A stretch of DNA of 33,683 nt from Planctomycetaceae bacterium (GCA_002709045.1 PAPJ01000020.1:1-33683), one strand, 5' to 3'; positions 15,588-25,866 are shown, counted from the stretch's first letter. The notes: a model not told the origin generated them from the sequence alone. Numbers and translations are program-made.

Positions 15588-15726
15588 CAAAAGCTAACAG
15601 GTATTACAGACCAAGTTGCAGACTAAAACCAATTAGAACTTTTACTAAATACGTCGGCTTAACTCAAGACACATCCGTTCTGTTACATACGCAATAAGGA
15701 TCGTAACAAGGCTGCTATTGGTAATT

Positions 15727-16584
15727 TTAAGAAGTTCGTAGCTGAGTATAGAGGTCAGCAATCCGACGCGTTAACACTCCCGGTGTTCCGTTACCGATTT
15801 GATTACCATCGACTTTAATCACCGGAACAATCTCGGCTGCACTTCCTGTCAGAAATACTTCCGTGGCCGAATAAACATCTTCCAGAGTCATTGTGGATTC
15901 AACGACTTCAACACCATCGCCCGCAGCCAATTCCATAACAGCCCCACGCGTAATACCTTCAAGTACTCCGGCTTCCACAGGTGGTGTAAGTAGCTGGCCG
16001 TCTTTCACAATGAATATATTGTCACCAGTACATTCTGCAACCTCACCCTTATGATTTAACATAAGAGTTTCAACACAACCGGCGGCCAAGCCTTCAATCT
16101 TTGCAAGAATGTTATTTAGGTAATTAAGTGACTTAATTCGAGGATCCAAAGCACCGGGATGATTGCGAATGGTCTTAGCCGTCACAATTTCCAATCCATT
16201 TTGATAGAACTCATCCGGATACAGCGTAATAAAGTCCGTAATGATGACAATGTTCGGATTCGGACATTTATTTGGATCCAGACCTAATGTCCCTTCGCCA
16301 CGGGAAATCACTAGACGGATATAACCATCTTCAATCTCGTTCGCAGCGAGAGTGGCATTCACAGCATCAGACATCTGCTCTTTAGTCATCGGAATTTGGA
16401 GCTGAATCTTATCCGCTGAATCCCAGAGGCGATCGAGATGTTCTTTCATTCTGAAGACGGAGCCCGCATAGCTTCTCATACCTTCAAATACGCCATCTCC
16501 GTATAAAAATCCATGATCGTAAACACTGACCGTGGCATCTTCTTTTTTGTAAAGCGTTCCGTTGATATAAACTTTTAGCGCCAT
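15727..16584 (-). CDS. ilvE: Branched-chain amino acid aminotransferase (class IV, PLP)
   Basis: IlvE catalyses the last step of leucine, isoleucine and valine synthesis, transferring an amino group from glutamate. The 285 residues match the short bacterial class IV form. Visible features are YDHGFLYGDGVFEGMRSY (22-39), the PLP-binding lysine in PRIKSLNYLNN (Lys151), ECTGDNIFIV near 194 and the phosphate-binding GVLEGITRG. The start ATG is clear. It lies 110 nt after lolD on the same strand. D-amino acid aminotransferase and ADC lyase share the fold, but the EGMRSY and SLNYLNN motifs favour IlvE. Confidence 0.93.
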   Translation of the reverse strand: MALKVYINGTLYKKEDATVSVYDHGFLYGDGVFEGMRSYAGSVFRMKEHLDRLWDSADKIQLQIPMTKEQMSDAVNATLAANEIEDGYIRLVISRGEGTLGLDPNKCPNPNIVIITDFITLYPDEFYQNGLEIVTAKTIRNHPGALDPRIKSLNYLNNILAKIEGLAAGCVETLMLNHKGEVAECTGDNIFIVKDGQLLTPPVEAGVLEGITRGAVMELAAGDGVEVVESTMTLEDVYSATEVFLTGSAAEIVPVIKVDGNQIGNGTPGVLTRRIADLYTQLRTS

Positions 16585-16694
16585 AATCTAAACTGCAATC
16601 AGTGAAGTACTATTATTTCTGATTAATCACCACAACGGTGCCAAAGATTTTATTCTAGACGGCAGAGTAACGCTTGAGTACCTGTCAGCAATAC

Positions 16695-17489
16695 TTAACT
16701 CTGAAACGAGACCGATTCCACTCGCCCCTCTGCCAGACGCACAGTGCGGTCAGCTCTGGCAGCGATGGACATATCATGTGTAACCATCACAATCGTGACA
16801 TCATAGTTAGAGTTAAGCTCATGAATAATCTCCATAATTTCATCACCGGCTGAGCGATCGAGATTACCGGTGGGCTCATCCGCCAAAAGCAAACGAGGAT
16901 TCGCCATCAAAGAGCGAGCAATGGCCACACGCTGCATTTCACCACCAGACATTTCACGCGGACGGTGCTTAAGACGATGACTTAGCCCCACAAGATCAAG
17001 TAATTCTTTGGCACGTTTGCGAAATTTACGTCGCTGCAGCATATAGGATACGATTCCATGGTTAATCATCACTGGCATCAATACGTTTTCCAGAGCTGTC
17101 AGTTCAGGCAACAGGTGATAGAACTGAAAAATCATCCCTATATAACGATTCCTGAGAATATCACGCGAAGCTGCGGGCAAATTATCAATCCGGTTCTCTT
17201 CAAAATAAATTTCGCCTGAGTCCGGTCGATCTAACGTGGCCAATAAATGGAGCAATGTACTCTTACCGGATCCACTGGCACCAACAATCGCCTGAAATTC
17301 GCCTTCCACAACTTCAATGTCGACTCCTCTGAGAACAGGAACTTCGACTTTTCCTTTTCGGTAACTTTTAGTTACTCCGGATGTTTTCAACACAACTGGT
17401 GCCTGCAATAGCCGCGGGTGTAACGTCTGATTGGAGGATACTGATGGCTGCTGAGATTTTGGGTAGGTCAGTTCAAAAGCACTACTCAT
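16695..17489 (-). CDS. lolD: ABC transporter ATP-binding protein, LolD-like
   Basis: This is the ATPase of a LolCDE/MacB-type ABC transporter, which moves lipoproteins from the inner membrane toward the outer membrane. From the chosen ATG (264 aa) it shows Walker A GASGSGKS (70-77), Q-loop FQFYHLLPELTALENV, signature SGGEMQ (181-186), Walker B LLLADE (Asp204, Glu205) and the H-loop His238. The ATG at 17489 is set by GGAGG (17503-17499) 9 nt upstream; a frame extension to 17549 would lie inside the permease gene. The start overlaps the permease stop by 8 nt (ATGAGTAG), so translation is coupled. The 30-residue N-terminal extension is longer than in E. coli LolD. Confidence 0.93.
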   Translation of the reverse strand: MSSAFELTYPKSQQPSVSSNQTLHPRLLQAPVVLKTSGVTKSYRKGKVEVPVLRGVDIEVVEGEFQAIVGASGSGKSTLLHLLATLDRPDSGEIYFEENRIDNLPAASRDILRNRYIGMIFQFYHLLPELTALENVLMPVMINHGIVSYMLQRRKFRKRAKELLDLVGLSHRLKHRPREMSGGEMQRVAIARSLMANPRLLLADEPTGNLDRSAGDEIMEIIHELNSNYDVTIVMVTHDMSIAARADRTVRLAEGRVESVSFQS

Positions 17490-19071
17490 ATCGAAGTGCC
17501 TCCACTGGATGAAGTTTAGCTGCTTTTCTGGCGGGAAGAATACTCGCAATCACGGCAATCGTAATTGCTCCGAGGACGACCCAAACACAAGTAACCGGAT
17601 TCACAATGACCGGAATCTGATTGAAATAGTAGACCGTCGGATCAAACACCTCCTGACCAGTCACCTTCTCAATCCAACCGGCGATTATATTAATATTATC
17701 GACAAACAGTAGCCCCAGAACTAATCCAACGCCAGAACCAACCGTGCCCAGCGACAAGCCGTATCCCAGAAAGATACTCATCACTCCACCACTTGGTGCT
17801 CCTAAACTCTTTAAGATCCCGACATCGCGAGTCTTCTCAACAACGATCATAAAGAATGTTGCCAAGATTCCAAATCCAGCAACAGCAATGATCAAAAACA
17901 GAAGAATATTCAGAATTGTCGTTTCCAGCTGAACTGCCGCCAGTAATGGGCCTTGCATGTCACGCCACGTTTGTATCTGGTAACCAAACTGCTGGATCGG
18001 AAATCTAATTTGCAGTTTCTCTTTAACTGTGTTCAGATCCGTACCTTCCCTGAGCTTCAACTGAATGGTGGAAACACTCTTAGTACCGGATTGAACATCC
18101 ACCATACCCCGCAAATCCTGCACCTTTGCCAGTGGCACGAAAGCGAACGACGAGTCATATTCACTCATTTCACTTTCATAAAAATCGACGATCGTAAAGT
18201 TATCACTCACCGCTTTTGGTGGTTGACCGGAATTAGGGACCGTGATTTTTACATCGTCACCGGGCAAGGCAAAGTAATAATCCATGACTTCGCCGTCGGC
18301 ATCCCGACCACGGAGACTGCAGATGGAAATCCCTAAAATAATTCCTGTATGTTGTTCGGTTGCCGGATCAAAAATCAGTTGCGGCTCATCCACAGCTTGC
18401 GTTGCTGCGCCGTGAACCTGACCTTCTGCCAAACCAGCAACCGTTTCTCCCCGTCCCTCAACTCCACTATCATCAACAAGCGGGAACGGAGAGGGGGGAA
18501 TATCGCTAGCATCTAATTCCAAAGTATCTGTCTGAGTCTTCACCGCATCCTGTTCCCATTCAGCTGAAACTCTCCGGCGAGCCCAACCCGAAACAGGAAA
18601 ACGTTCTCTTTTACCAAGTCCGTAACTATTTTCTTTCAGTAAAAAATCGAGTTGCTCACGGTTTTCGGGATGTAAAAGATACTCGGAAAAATCTGATACG
18701 GCTCCATAGGTAGACGGATCAACCCCAATAAGCGTAATTGGCTGAGTAATCCATTGTCCCTGAATATTGTTTCGAAAATTAATCATGGCAGGGATTTGGA
18801 TCGCTGCGGTCATGGCTTTAATGTCATCGCCGAGAATCTGGCGAATCTCATCCATATGCCACTCGGGATCTGGCAGACCGTTCAAATCGTGGCTACGTAT
18901 GACAATGTCAGACAAAATCCCATGCAGCCGTTTGTGCATTTCATCGCTAAATCCGGCCATGACACTGTTTACAACAATGAGTGTTGCAACTCCGAGCGTG
19001 ACACTAACGATTGACGCTAGCGCAATATAACGACTCTTCAGATATCGCCACGAGAGTAAAAGTTTATACAT
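17482..19071 (-). CDS. ABC transporter permease, LolC/LolE family, with enlarged periplasmic domain
   Basis: The 529-residue permease has the LolC/E layout: TM1 (about 17-40), a large periplasmic domain, then TM2-TM4 (about 385-410, 430-457, 490-512) and the C-terminal LPARKAAKLHPVEALRYE. The FtsX-like coupling segment VEKTRDVGILKSLGA (411-425) contacts the ATPase. LolC/E are about 400-415 residues; the surplus is a linker-rich insert around 130-235 of the periplasmic domain. The start is ATG at 19071 with AAGGA 6 nt upstream; TTG at 19077 is also open. Only one permease gene is present, so the transporter is probably a homodimer with LolD. Confidence 0.92.
   Translation of the reverse strand: MYKLLLSWRYLKSRYIALASIVSVTLGVATLIVVNSVMAGFSDEMHKRLHGILSDIVIRSHDLNGLPDPEWHMDEIRQILGDDIKAMTAAIQIPAMINFRNNIQGQWITQPITLIGVDPSTYGAVSDFSEYLLHPENREQLDFLLKENSYGLGKRERFPVSGWARRRVSAEWEQDAVKTQTDTLELDASDIPPSPFPLVDDSGVEGRGETVAGLAEGQVHGAATQAVDEPQLIFDPATEQHTGIILGISICSLRGRDADGEVMDYYFALPGDDVKITVPNSGQPPKAVSDNFTIVDFYESEMSEYDSSFAFVPLAKVQDLRGMVDVQSGTKSVSTIQLKLREGTDLNTVKEKLQIRFPIQQFGYQIQTWRDMQGPLLAAVQLETTILNILLFLIIAVAGFGILATFFMIVVEKTRDVGILKSLGAPSGGVMSIFLGYGLSLGTVGSGVGLVLGLLFVDNINIIAGWIEKVTGQEVFDPTVYYFNQIPVIVNPVTCVWVVLGAITIAVIASILPARKAAKLHPVEALRYE
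17499..17503 (-). promoter_or_regulatory. Ribosome binding site for lolD inside the permease gene
   Basis: GGAGG on the minus strand ends 9 nt before the ATG at 17489, which overlaps the permease stop by 8 nt. It fixes the lolD start and indicates coupled translation. Confidence 0.75.
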
Positions 19072-19181
19072 TGCCAATCCTTCGGCGTTTGTATCTTAGC
19101 GACCGTAATTATTTTGATAAAAGAACATACTGCTGAGGATCTTTCACCAATTCGACCAGCCATTTAACAGGGCCTATTCTA

Positions 19182-20780
19182 TTATTCAGGGCGTAATAAA
19201 GGAAATAGTATTACGTCTCTAATTGTCTGAGAATTCGTTAATAGCATAACCAATCTGTCGATGCCAATTCCCAGGCCACCAGCTGGGGGCATACCATAGC
19301 GTAGGGCCCGGATGAAATCATTGTCCATTTTGGCCATCGAATCTTCTTCGGACAAGCCTTCAAGTTGTGTCTTAAACAGCTGTTCCTGTAAGTCCGGATC
19401 GTTCAATTCAGTGTATGCGTTCGCAATTTCCATGCCTCGTACAAACAACTCAAACCTTTCAGCGATCTCAGGATTATCACTCTTCCGTTTGGTCAATGGA
19501 CAAATACTGGCAGGATAATCGATTACAAAAACAGGGCCTTCCAAAGCATCTTCCACTTTTTCTTCAAAAACCTCGTTCTTGATTACATCCGGATGACGTC
19601 CATCGGTGTCGATACCAATACCACTGGCATATTCAGCAACTGCAGTTTCATCGGCCGGATCAACACCTGTATGTTTCACAAATAACTCGTTGTAGGTCGC
19701 ACGTTGAAACGGCGGGGGAAAATCAATTTCATGGTCACCAAATGGCAAAATATACTGACCGCCAATAGCATCAATCGCATCGACGATAATTTTTTCTGTA
19801 AGATCCATCATCGATCGATAATCACCGAAGGCCTGATACACTTCCAACATCGTAAACTCAGGATTATGTCGTGGGCTAACGCCTTCGTTTCGATAGACAC
19901 GCCCCAGTTCATAAACGCGTTCCAGACCACCCACGAGCAAACGTTTTAAGTGCAACTCCAGAGCAATTCGCATATAGAGTTCCAGATCGAGCGTATTGTG
20001 GTGAGTCACAAATGGACGTGCCGCAGCTCCGCCGGCAATCGAGTGTAGTGTTGGTCCTTCAATCTCGGCAAAATTATCATCTGCCAGTGATTTCCTCACA
20101 GACTGAACGATCTTGGTGCGATTGAGAAACCGCTGCTGAACTCCTTCGTTATAAGCCAAATCCACATAACGACGACGTTGTCGCAATTCCGGATCTGTCA
20201 TTCCTAGATGTTTGGCTGGCGGTGGTTCGATTGACTTGGTGAGAAAATGAAGTTTCTCAGCAAAAATTGTAAGCTCACCCGTATTGGTCACTCCGAGTCG
20301 TCCATCAACACCAATGATATCTCCCAGATCAAACAACCCGCACAGATCAAAGTCAGCCTCACCAACCTGTTTCTTACCAATGAATAGTTGGATTCTGCCG
20401 CTCCAATCCTGGATATCGATAAAAGATAGTTTCCCCTTATCGCGTTTAAGCATAATACGACCGGCCGCTCGCACAGTGGGGCCAATTTCACTTCCAGCCC
20501 CCTGCCCGGCACGCCACTCACGCATATTCACTCTTTCTTCCGGATCTACATCCAAATCCGGAAGATCAACAAGTGTCCCATCTTCTTTTTGGTACTTTAC
20601 TTGATCAACAGAATCGCGTATTTCACTTACTAGCAGTCGGTCATCAAACCGACCACCCCATGGATCAAGGCCCATTTCCTCGATTTTGCGCATCTTTTCG
20701 CGACGACTGGCAACGTGCATTTGAACGTCGTCAGCACTGTCCGATTCAAGTTCATGATTATCTGCGGGGGTCTCGCTCAT
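19182..20780 (-). CDS. lysS: Lysyl-tRNA synthetase, class II
   Basis: LysS charges tRNA-Lys with lysine. The 532 residues hold an N-terminal helix (RREKMRKIEEMGLDPWGGRF), an OB-fold anticodon domain (about 103-180), then the class II catalytic core with motif 2 VYRNEGVSPRHNPEFTMLE (295-313) and motif 3 GLGIGIDRLVMLL near the C terminus. It is about 30 residues longer than E. coli LysS; the surplus sits between the first helix and the OB fold (about 55-100). The start is ATG at 20780. It precedes the lolC-like gene by 110 nt on the same strand, so the genes may be co-transcribed. Confidence 0.97.
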   Translation of the reverse strand: MSETPADNHELESDSADDVQMHVASRREKMRKIEEMGLDPWGGRFDDRLLVSEIRDSVDQVKYQKEDGTLVDLPDLDVDPEERVNMREWRAGQGAGSEIGPTVRAAGRIMLKRDKGKLSFIDIQDWSGRIQLFIGKKQVGEADFDLCGLFDLGDIIGVDGRLGVTNTGELTIFAEKLHFLTKSIEPPPAKHLGMTDPELRQRRRYVDLAYNEGVQQRFLNRTKIVQSVRKSLADDNFAEIEGPTLHSIAGGAAARPFVTHHNTLDLELYMRIALELHLKRLLVGGLERVYELGRVYRNEGVSPRHNPEFTMLEVYQAFGDYRSMMDLTEKIIVDAIDAIGGQYILPFGDHEIDFPPPFQRATYNELFVKHTGVDPADETAVAEYASGIGIDTDGRHPDVIKNEVFEEKVEDALEGPVFVIDYPASICPLTKRKSDNPEIAERFELFVRGMEIANAYTELNDPDLQEQLFKTQLEGLSEEDSMAKMDNDFIRALRYGMPPAGGLGIGIDRLVMLLTNSQTIRDVILFPLLRPE

Positions 20781-20873
20781 CCGAGTTACCTCAGGCCTTT
20801 ACTTCAAGCATTTAAATAACATTTAAGCTCGTTATTTTATGGCAATCGATGCCTTCTGTAATCCCCAATTTGG

Positions 20874-22076
20874 CTAGCGGCGATAATTGGAAACCTTTGA
20901 TTTTACTCCCGGAATAATTCGACATGCATTTTCATAATAGATTTGTCGCAGTACGCGTGGAGGTAAACCAATGCCGTAAATCCTCCAGAATCCCTGCGGC
21001 GGAAATTCTTTTTCGGAATAAGGAAAATATTCATCGTAAGTTTCCAGGAAACGCCAGTAATAAGTGAGACGTAATTCGGGCCAAGGACCGTCGGTACCAA
21101 AGAGAATTCGATCACTATATTTCAAAAAGAATTGTCTGGCGGTATAAGGCTGTCTTCCCAATTCACCGATACGCGATGCGAACTCTACATATAAGTTGGG
21201 ATACTTATCTAACCAACCTGCGACAGTCATCAGATCCTCTGACGAATTGGCCATATGCGCCCCAATAAAAATAGTCTCTGGATGACGTTCAATGACCCGA
21301 TTACGAGCCTGCAATAGTAACTCACGACTGGGGTACTTATCCGGCGGAAAACTCCATTCGGGATGTCGAAATAATTCTTCCCATCGTTCATTTGTTTCAT
21401 CAATCGGTCGAAAGAATGCAATCGGATCGGCTGTGTGAATAATCACAGGAATACCAAGTTGACCGCATGCCTTCCAGATAGGGTCCCAACGTGGATCATC
21501 AATTTTCATCCAAGAACCGTCCGGATTCTTGTAACTAAGGCCAAATTGCTTAAATAACTTTAGCCCACTAACCCCATGCCCGACCGCTAATTGCAATTGT
21601 CGTGCTGTCTTTTCAGCAAAGCCGGGTTGATGACAGGCCCATGACGAGGGATTATCTTGATCACCCTCACCTTGCCAGTCCACATTGGCAAATACGACAA
21701 AACGACTCGGATATTTAGTACCAAGGTATTCGAGATGTGTATCCAGCGTATCACCGAGTTTGCCGTCTAGACTGCAACAAACCGCGATATTGTGTTTATC
21801 CATCAATTCTACGTACTCATCCAGTTTCCCTAAGTCATGCTTAAATCTATAACGGAAGTGTGTATGAACATCAACAACCGGAAATAGTGCCTTTTCCAAC
21901 GCTGTTTGCCGCACTTTCAATGTCGGCTTAGGGCGAAAATTACCAATCGCAAGGTTTCTTCCCTCACGTCCATCCAGACTTTCCCCCTGTCCGCGGGACT
22001 GCGCAGAAGCCAAAACGACCAAAACAAGTGTTATAAACGTCTGTTTTATCAGCGTCTTATTCAGACCGGTCATCAT
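20874..22076 (-). CDS. Exported amidohydrolase-family (PF04909-type) protein
   Basis: The 400-residue protein starts with a signal peptide (hydrophobic 12-25, ending AQSRGQ). It continues as a TIM-barrel metal-dependent hydrolase: VVDVHTHFRYRF with His71 and His73, VIIHTADP, FIGAHMANSSEDL and the late aspartate in LFGTDGPWPE. This pattern fits the amidohydrolase_2 group, which includes decarboxylases and lactonases, acting here outside the cytoplasm. The substrate cannot be told. Two adjacent ATG codons can serve as start. The gene is divergent from the kinase gene, 97 nt away. Confidence 0.88.
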   Translation of the reverse strand: MMTGLNKTLIKQTFITLVLVVLASAQSRGQGESLDGREGRNLAIGNFRPKPTLKVRQTALEKALFPVVDVHTHFRYRFKHDLGKLDEYVELMDKHNIAVCCSLDGKLGDTLDTHLEYLGTKYPSRFVVFANVDWQGEGDQDNPSSWACHQPGFAEKTARQLQLAVGHGVSGLKLFKQFGLSYKNPDGSWMKIDDPRWDPIWKACGQLGIPVIIHTADPIAFFRPIDETNERWEELFRHPEWSFPPDKYPSRELLLQARNRVIERHPETIFIGAHMANSSEDLMTVAGWLDKYPNLYVEFASRIGELGRQPYTARQFFLKYSDRILFGTDGPWPELRLTYYWRFLETYDEYFPYSEKEFPPQGFWRIYGIGLPPRVLRQIYYENACRIIPGVKSKVSNYRR

Positions 22077-22173
22077 ATAGTGTTCTCCTCGAAACTTCTC
22101 GCCACCCTAAATACGAAGTAAGATGGAATAATACTATTATGCCTGATATTTTCTCAGTCTGTAATTCACCCTG

Positions 22174-24354
22174 ATGAAACCTGAACATACACAACGTCAA
22201 ACAGATAGCGATCAGTCTCGCTCGCAACAACTAAGTATGCGGCCAACCGAGAGTCCGGCTGAACTCCCAGGCTATGAGTTGGTGAGACACCTTGGTTCCG
22301 GAGCTTATGGTGAAGTCTGGATCGGTATCGATAAAAATACGAACCGTCAGGTAGCAGTTAAATTCTTTAAACACCAATCCGGCGTTGACTGGCAACTACT
22401 GGACAGGGAAGTTGAAAAGCTGGTTTCTCTGGCAACGGCAAGGCACGTCGTACAGCTCTTGGAAGTCGGCTGGAATCACGAACCTCCGTATTACGTTATG
22501 GAATACCTCGAGCAGGGGTCGCTTGACGAATTCATCGACGATAATTCGCCCATTGATCTCGAGCTGTGTTTGCAGGTGTTCGAAGATATTTCGATTGGTA
22601 TGTCCCATGCTCATTCCAAAGGAATTTTACATTGTGACCTGAAACCGGCAAATATCCTTCTCGATGCTGAGGGTAATGCAAGGTTAGCCGATTTTGGCCA
22701 ATCGCGATTAAGTACAGATCAGTCGCCCGCTCTGGGGACACTGTTTTACATGGCACCTGAGCAGGCTGATCTGAATGCAGTCCCTGATATTAGGTGGGAC
22801 ATCTACGGTCTTGGGGCAATTCTGTATACGTTGATCGAAGGTCAGCCTCCCTACCACGACGAACAACGGCTGCGGGAAATTGAGAATGCCGGCAATCTGG
22901 AACAGCGGTTAAACGCTTATCAATCCGCATTAACAGGGGCACGCAATCCTGTCGAGCAAATGCAGCGAGTTTGTGACCCTGCCCTACAATCAATTCTTGG
23001 TAAATGTCTCGCTGCTAACTCGGAATATCGCTTTGCTTCGGTCAGTGACATCCTTTCAGCCGTGGAGCAACGAAAACTGGCTAGAGCACGTCGACCGCTA
23101 AATATCTTAGGTCTATTTGGCCCACTGCTACTACTCGCATTAATGATGCTCTTTGGAGGCAAATGGTACAATCAGGCGGTCGAAGACGCTGAACAGGCTG
23201 TCCGTGAAAGAGTTTACGAAAGTAATGCCTGGGTCTCACGTCATGTTGCCTTATCTGTAGAAGAAGAGCTCCGTAATTATTATCAAATCATTGAATTTGA
23301 GGCATCACAGCAGGAGTTACAAAGTAAACTCCGAGCAGTTTTAGCATCATCCTTATTGCAACAAATTCGGTCTGACCGACAACCGTTTAGTACGATCACG
23401 AAGAATCAAAAGGCTTTTGTTGAAGAGCAAAACCGTATCGCCTTTGACCAATATCTTCAAAGTCGGTTAGATATTTATTCAGAACGTGTTGAATCAGATG
23501 ATTCCAATCCAAAACTAGCCAGTTTGTTTGTGATTGGAAACGAAGGTGAAATGCTTTCCATTGCTTACGATGAACCCGTCCGGACTCAATCTGTCGGTCG
23601 CAACTATTCGTTTCGAACTTACTTCCACGGAAAAAGTGAAGACTTACCGAGAAATACTTCTCCCTCTAATATTGCTCCGATTACGTACACCCATCTCTCA
23701 GCAGCATTTCAAAGTACCACCACAAAACGTTGGAAAATTGCGATCTCCACACCGGTCTACGAAGATGATACAAAGCAAAAGTTACTTGGAGTGGTCGCCT
23801 TAACACTCAACTTAGGTGACTTCTCGTACCTGCGAAGTGACCAAATTGAAAACCAATTTGCGGTTTTTATTGATGGTCGAACACAAACGACAAGTAATCA
23901 GATTCAGGTACAAGGTACGATTTTACAACATCCGATCATGGATGAGTTAAACAATCCAACCATTGAACCATTTCGGATCGGCGGGACTCAACTTCACCAG
24001 TTGTTACAGGGGGAAAAACAGCTCTATACAGACCCCGTGGGGCAAGCCGCCGGCCGTTCAGAATATGAAAAATATCAAGGTCAGTGGATCGCTGTGATAG
24101 AAAATGTAAGACTTCCGGGACGGTCAGCAGCTGACTCCGGAGCTCCCATCCAATCTGACGTTGATCGTAAGAAGAGCGAGTTGCTGATCTTAATTCAGGA
24201 AAGTTACGAAGATGCAACAACCCCGATTGGTGAGCTCGGAGCCAAATTAATTCTGGAAGGTATTATCACTGCTGTGATATTACTGATCGCGGTGACGACC
24301 CTTTGGTTCTTCGTGCTGCGACGATTCTCAGTAGCACCAGCAAGCAAAGCGTAG
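22174..24354 (+). CDS. Membrane serine/threonine protein kinase with extracellular Cache-like sensor
   Basis: The 726-residue protein has an N-terminal Hanks kinase domain (33-298): glycine loop GSGAYG (41-46), Lys63 in VAVKFF, catalytic Asp155 in HCDLKPAN, DFG at 173-175 and MAPEQ. The usual HRD arginine is Cys154, making it a non-RD kinase; all catalytic residues remain. TM1 is at about 309-331. An extracellular region of ~360 residues follows with a dCache-like core (GRNYSFRTYF 476-485, WKIAISTPVYEDD, GVVALTLNL), then TM2 (about 692-715) and a short basic tail. So both ends are cytoplasmic and the sensor sits between two membrane helices after the kinase. It probably phosphorylates targets upon small-ligand binding. 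The stop is 6 nt from that of the convergent DUF1501 gene. Confidence 0.93.
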   Translation: MKPEHTQRQTDSDQSRSQQLSMRPTESPAELPGYELVRHLGSGAYGEVWIGIDKNTNRQVAVKFFKHQSGVDWQLLDREVEKLVSLATARHVVQLLEVGWNHEPPYYVMEYLEQGSLDEFIDDNSPIDLELCLQVFEDISIGMSHAHSKGILHCDLKPANILLDAEGNARLADFGQSRLSTDQSPALGTLFYMAPEQADLNAVPDIRWDIYGLGAILYTLIEGQPPYHDEQRLREIENAGNLEQRLNAYQSALTGARNPVEQMQRVCDPALQSILGKCLAANSEYRFASVSDILSAVEQRKLARARRPLNILGLFGPLLLLALMMLFGGKWYNQAVEDAEQAVRERVYESNAWVSRHVALSVEEELRNYYQIIEFEASQQELQSKLRAVLASSLLQQIRSDRQPFSTITKNQKAFVEEQNRIAFDQYLQSRLDIYSERVESDDSNPKLASLFVIGNEGEMLSIAYDEPVRTQSVGRNYSFRTYFHGKSEDLPRNTSPSNIAPITYTHLSAAFQSTTTKRWKIAISTPVYEDDTKQKLLGVVALTLNLGDFSYLRSDQIENQFAVFIDGRTQTTSNQIQVQGTILQHPIMDELNNPTIEPFRIGGTQLHQLLQGEKQLYTDPVGQAAGRSEYEKYQGQWIAVIENVRLPGRSAADSGAPIQSDVDRKKSELLILIQESYEDATTPIGELGAKLILEGIITAVILLIAVTTLWFFVLRRFSVAPASKA

Positions 24355-24360
24355 GCAGAT

Positions 24361-25866
24361 TTAGCCCGCGATCAGGTCATGAATAACATGACCGTGGACG
24401 TCGGTCAAACGACGTTCAATACCATTGTGATAGAAGGACAATCGCTTGTGATGCAGACCTAGCAGATGCAGGATAGTGGCATGGAAGTCGTAGACAGTCG
24501 CTACATTTTCTACAGCGCGATAACCAAATTCATCAGTTGCTCCGTACTCGAACGGGGCTTTGACGCCTGCTCCCATCATCCATGCTGTAAATCCTGAAGG
24601 ATTGTGATCGCGACCGCTTGCACCGGACTGGAATGTTGGCATACGTCCAAACTCTGTTGTCCAGACTATCAGTGTGTCATCTAAAAGGCCGCGTTGTTTC
24701 ATGTCTGTCAATAACCCCGCCACCGGTTGATCGAGAATCGGTCCATGTACGCTGTACTGTTTGCTAAGCTGCTTGTGTCCATCCCAATTACTCGTTCCTT
24801 CTCCACCGGTTTGATAGGAACCGTTGAATAGCTGGATAAACCGCACTCCTTTTTCAATCAGTCGGCGGGCCAGAATACAATTACGAGCGAAAGATGCTTT
24901 CAACGGATTCTGTGTATCATCTGCTCCGTACAGCTTTCTTATATGTTCTGGTTCGGTGGACATATCACTGACTTCAGGTACCGACAATTGCATACGTGCT
25001 GCGAGTTCATAGCTTGAGATCCGTGCAGCGAGTTGAGTATCTTCCGGAAATCTTTCCAGATGTTTTTCATTCAGCCGTTTCAGGAAGCTACGGGTTTTTG
25101 AATCGGTTTGGCTTGTAATTCCTTTGGGTGGAACTAGATTTTCAATAGGTTTGGAAGCATTAAAGTCTGTTCCCTGAAAAGCTGCCGGGAGAAATCCTGC
25201 TCCCCAGTTGTTGACACTCGATTGTGGAGTTCCACGCGGGTCTGAAATTGCAACAAAAGCCGGCAAATCATCGACCTCACTTCCAAGAGCGTAAGTTGCC
25301 CAGGCACCAATACTTGGGAAACCATCCAGAGTAAATCCGGTCGACATATAGTTTTCAGCCGGACCGTGTGTATTCGTCTTACTGGTTAACGAGTGAACAA
25401 ATGCCATGTCATCAGCATGTTCACCTATGTGATCGACCAGCGTCGAAATCATTTTGCCTGATTTACCTCGCGGTTTGAATTCCCACGGACTACGAGTCAG
25501 ATTACCCTGTTTCCCCTGAAAGGTAATCAGGTCATTACCACCAGGCAGTGGCTGTCCGTCGCGTTTAATCAACTCCGGTTTGTAATCGAAGGTATCCAAA
25601 TGCGAACAGGCACCGGAACAAAAGATCATTAAGACATTTTTCGCCTGAGGAGCAAAATGAGAGTCTCGGCGGGCATTAGGATTTGCTGCCTGTATTGCGG
25701 GTCGAATCGGATCTCCTTCGGGGCCTATATCTTCAGCAAATACGTTACTTTGATTCAACAAACCGGCCAATGCGACAGAACTCAGGCCATAGGCCATATT
25801 TCCCAGCGATGCACGCCGACTTAGCAAATGACGCCCTGAAAATTCTCTTGGATCCGCAATACTCAT
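24361..25866 (-). CDS. DUF1501 domain protein, partner of the PSCyt1/DUF1553 protein
   Basis: This 501-residue DUF1501 protein has a Tat-like N terminus ([17 protein letters not shown], 14-30, then a small-residue hydrophobic stretch). Family motifs are [18 protein letters not shown] (80-97), [10 protein letters not shown] in the middle, and [12 protein letters not shown] with GRDHNPSGF near the C terminus. It lies 34 nt after the 1129-residue cytochrome/DUF1553 gene on the same strand, the standard planctomycete pair, so they form an operon and probably a complex in the periplasm. Function is unproven; expansion of such pairs is linked to complex-carbon use. It is longer than the other DUF1501 protein of the window and only distantly similar. 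Confidence 0.92.
   Translation of the reverse strand: MSIADPREFSGRHLLSRRASLGNMAYGLSSVALAGLLNQSNVFAEDIGPEGDPIRPAIQAANPNARRDSHFAPQAKNVLMIFCSGACSHLDTFDYKPELIKRDGQPLPGGNDLITFQGKQGNLTRSPWEFKPRGKSGKMISTLVDHIGEHADDMAFVHSLTSKTNTHGPAENYMSTGFTLDGFPSIGAWATYALGSEVDDLPAFVAISDPRGTPQSSVNNWGAGFLPAAFQGTDFNASKPIENLVPPKGITSQTDSKTRSFLKRLNEKHLERFPEDTQLAARISSYELAARMQLSVPEVSDMSTEPEHIRKLYGADDTQNPLKASFARNCILARRLIEKGVRFIQLFNGSYQTGGEGTSNWDGHKQLSKQYSVHGPILDQPVAGLLTDMKQRGLLDDTLIVWTTEFGRMPTFQSGASGRDHNPSGFTAWMMGAGVKAPFEYGATDEFGYRAVENVATVYDFHATILHLLGLHHKRLSFYHNGIERRLTDVHGHVIHDLIAG

Noticed and set aside
22174..23070. Kinase suspected inactive because of HCD in place of HRD
   Set aside because: Lys63, Asp155, Asn160 and DFG are all present; non-RD kinases are active.
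24375..24393. Perfect 7-bp hairpin GGTCATG-aataa-CATGACC near the kinase/DUF1501 junction
   Set aside because: No T-run on either side and it lies in the DUF1501 coding end (GHVIHDL), so not called as terminator.
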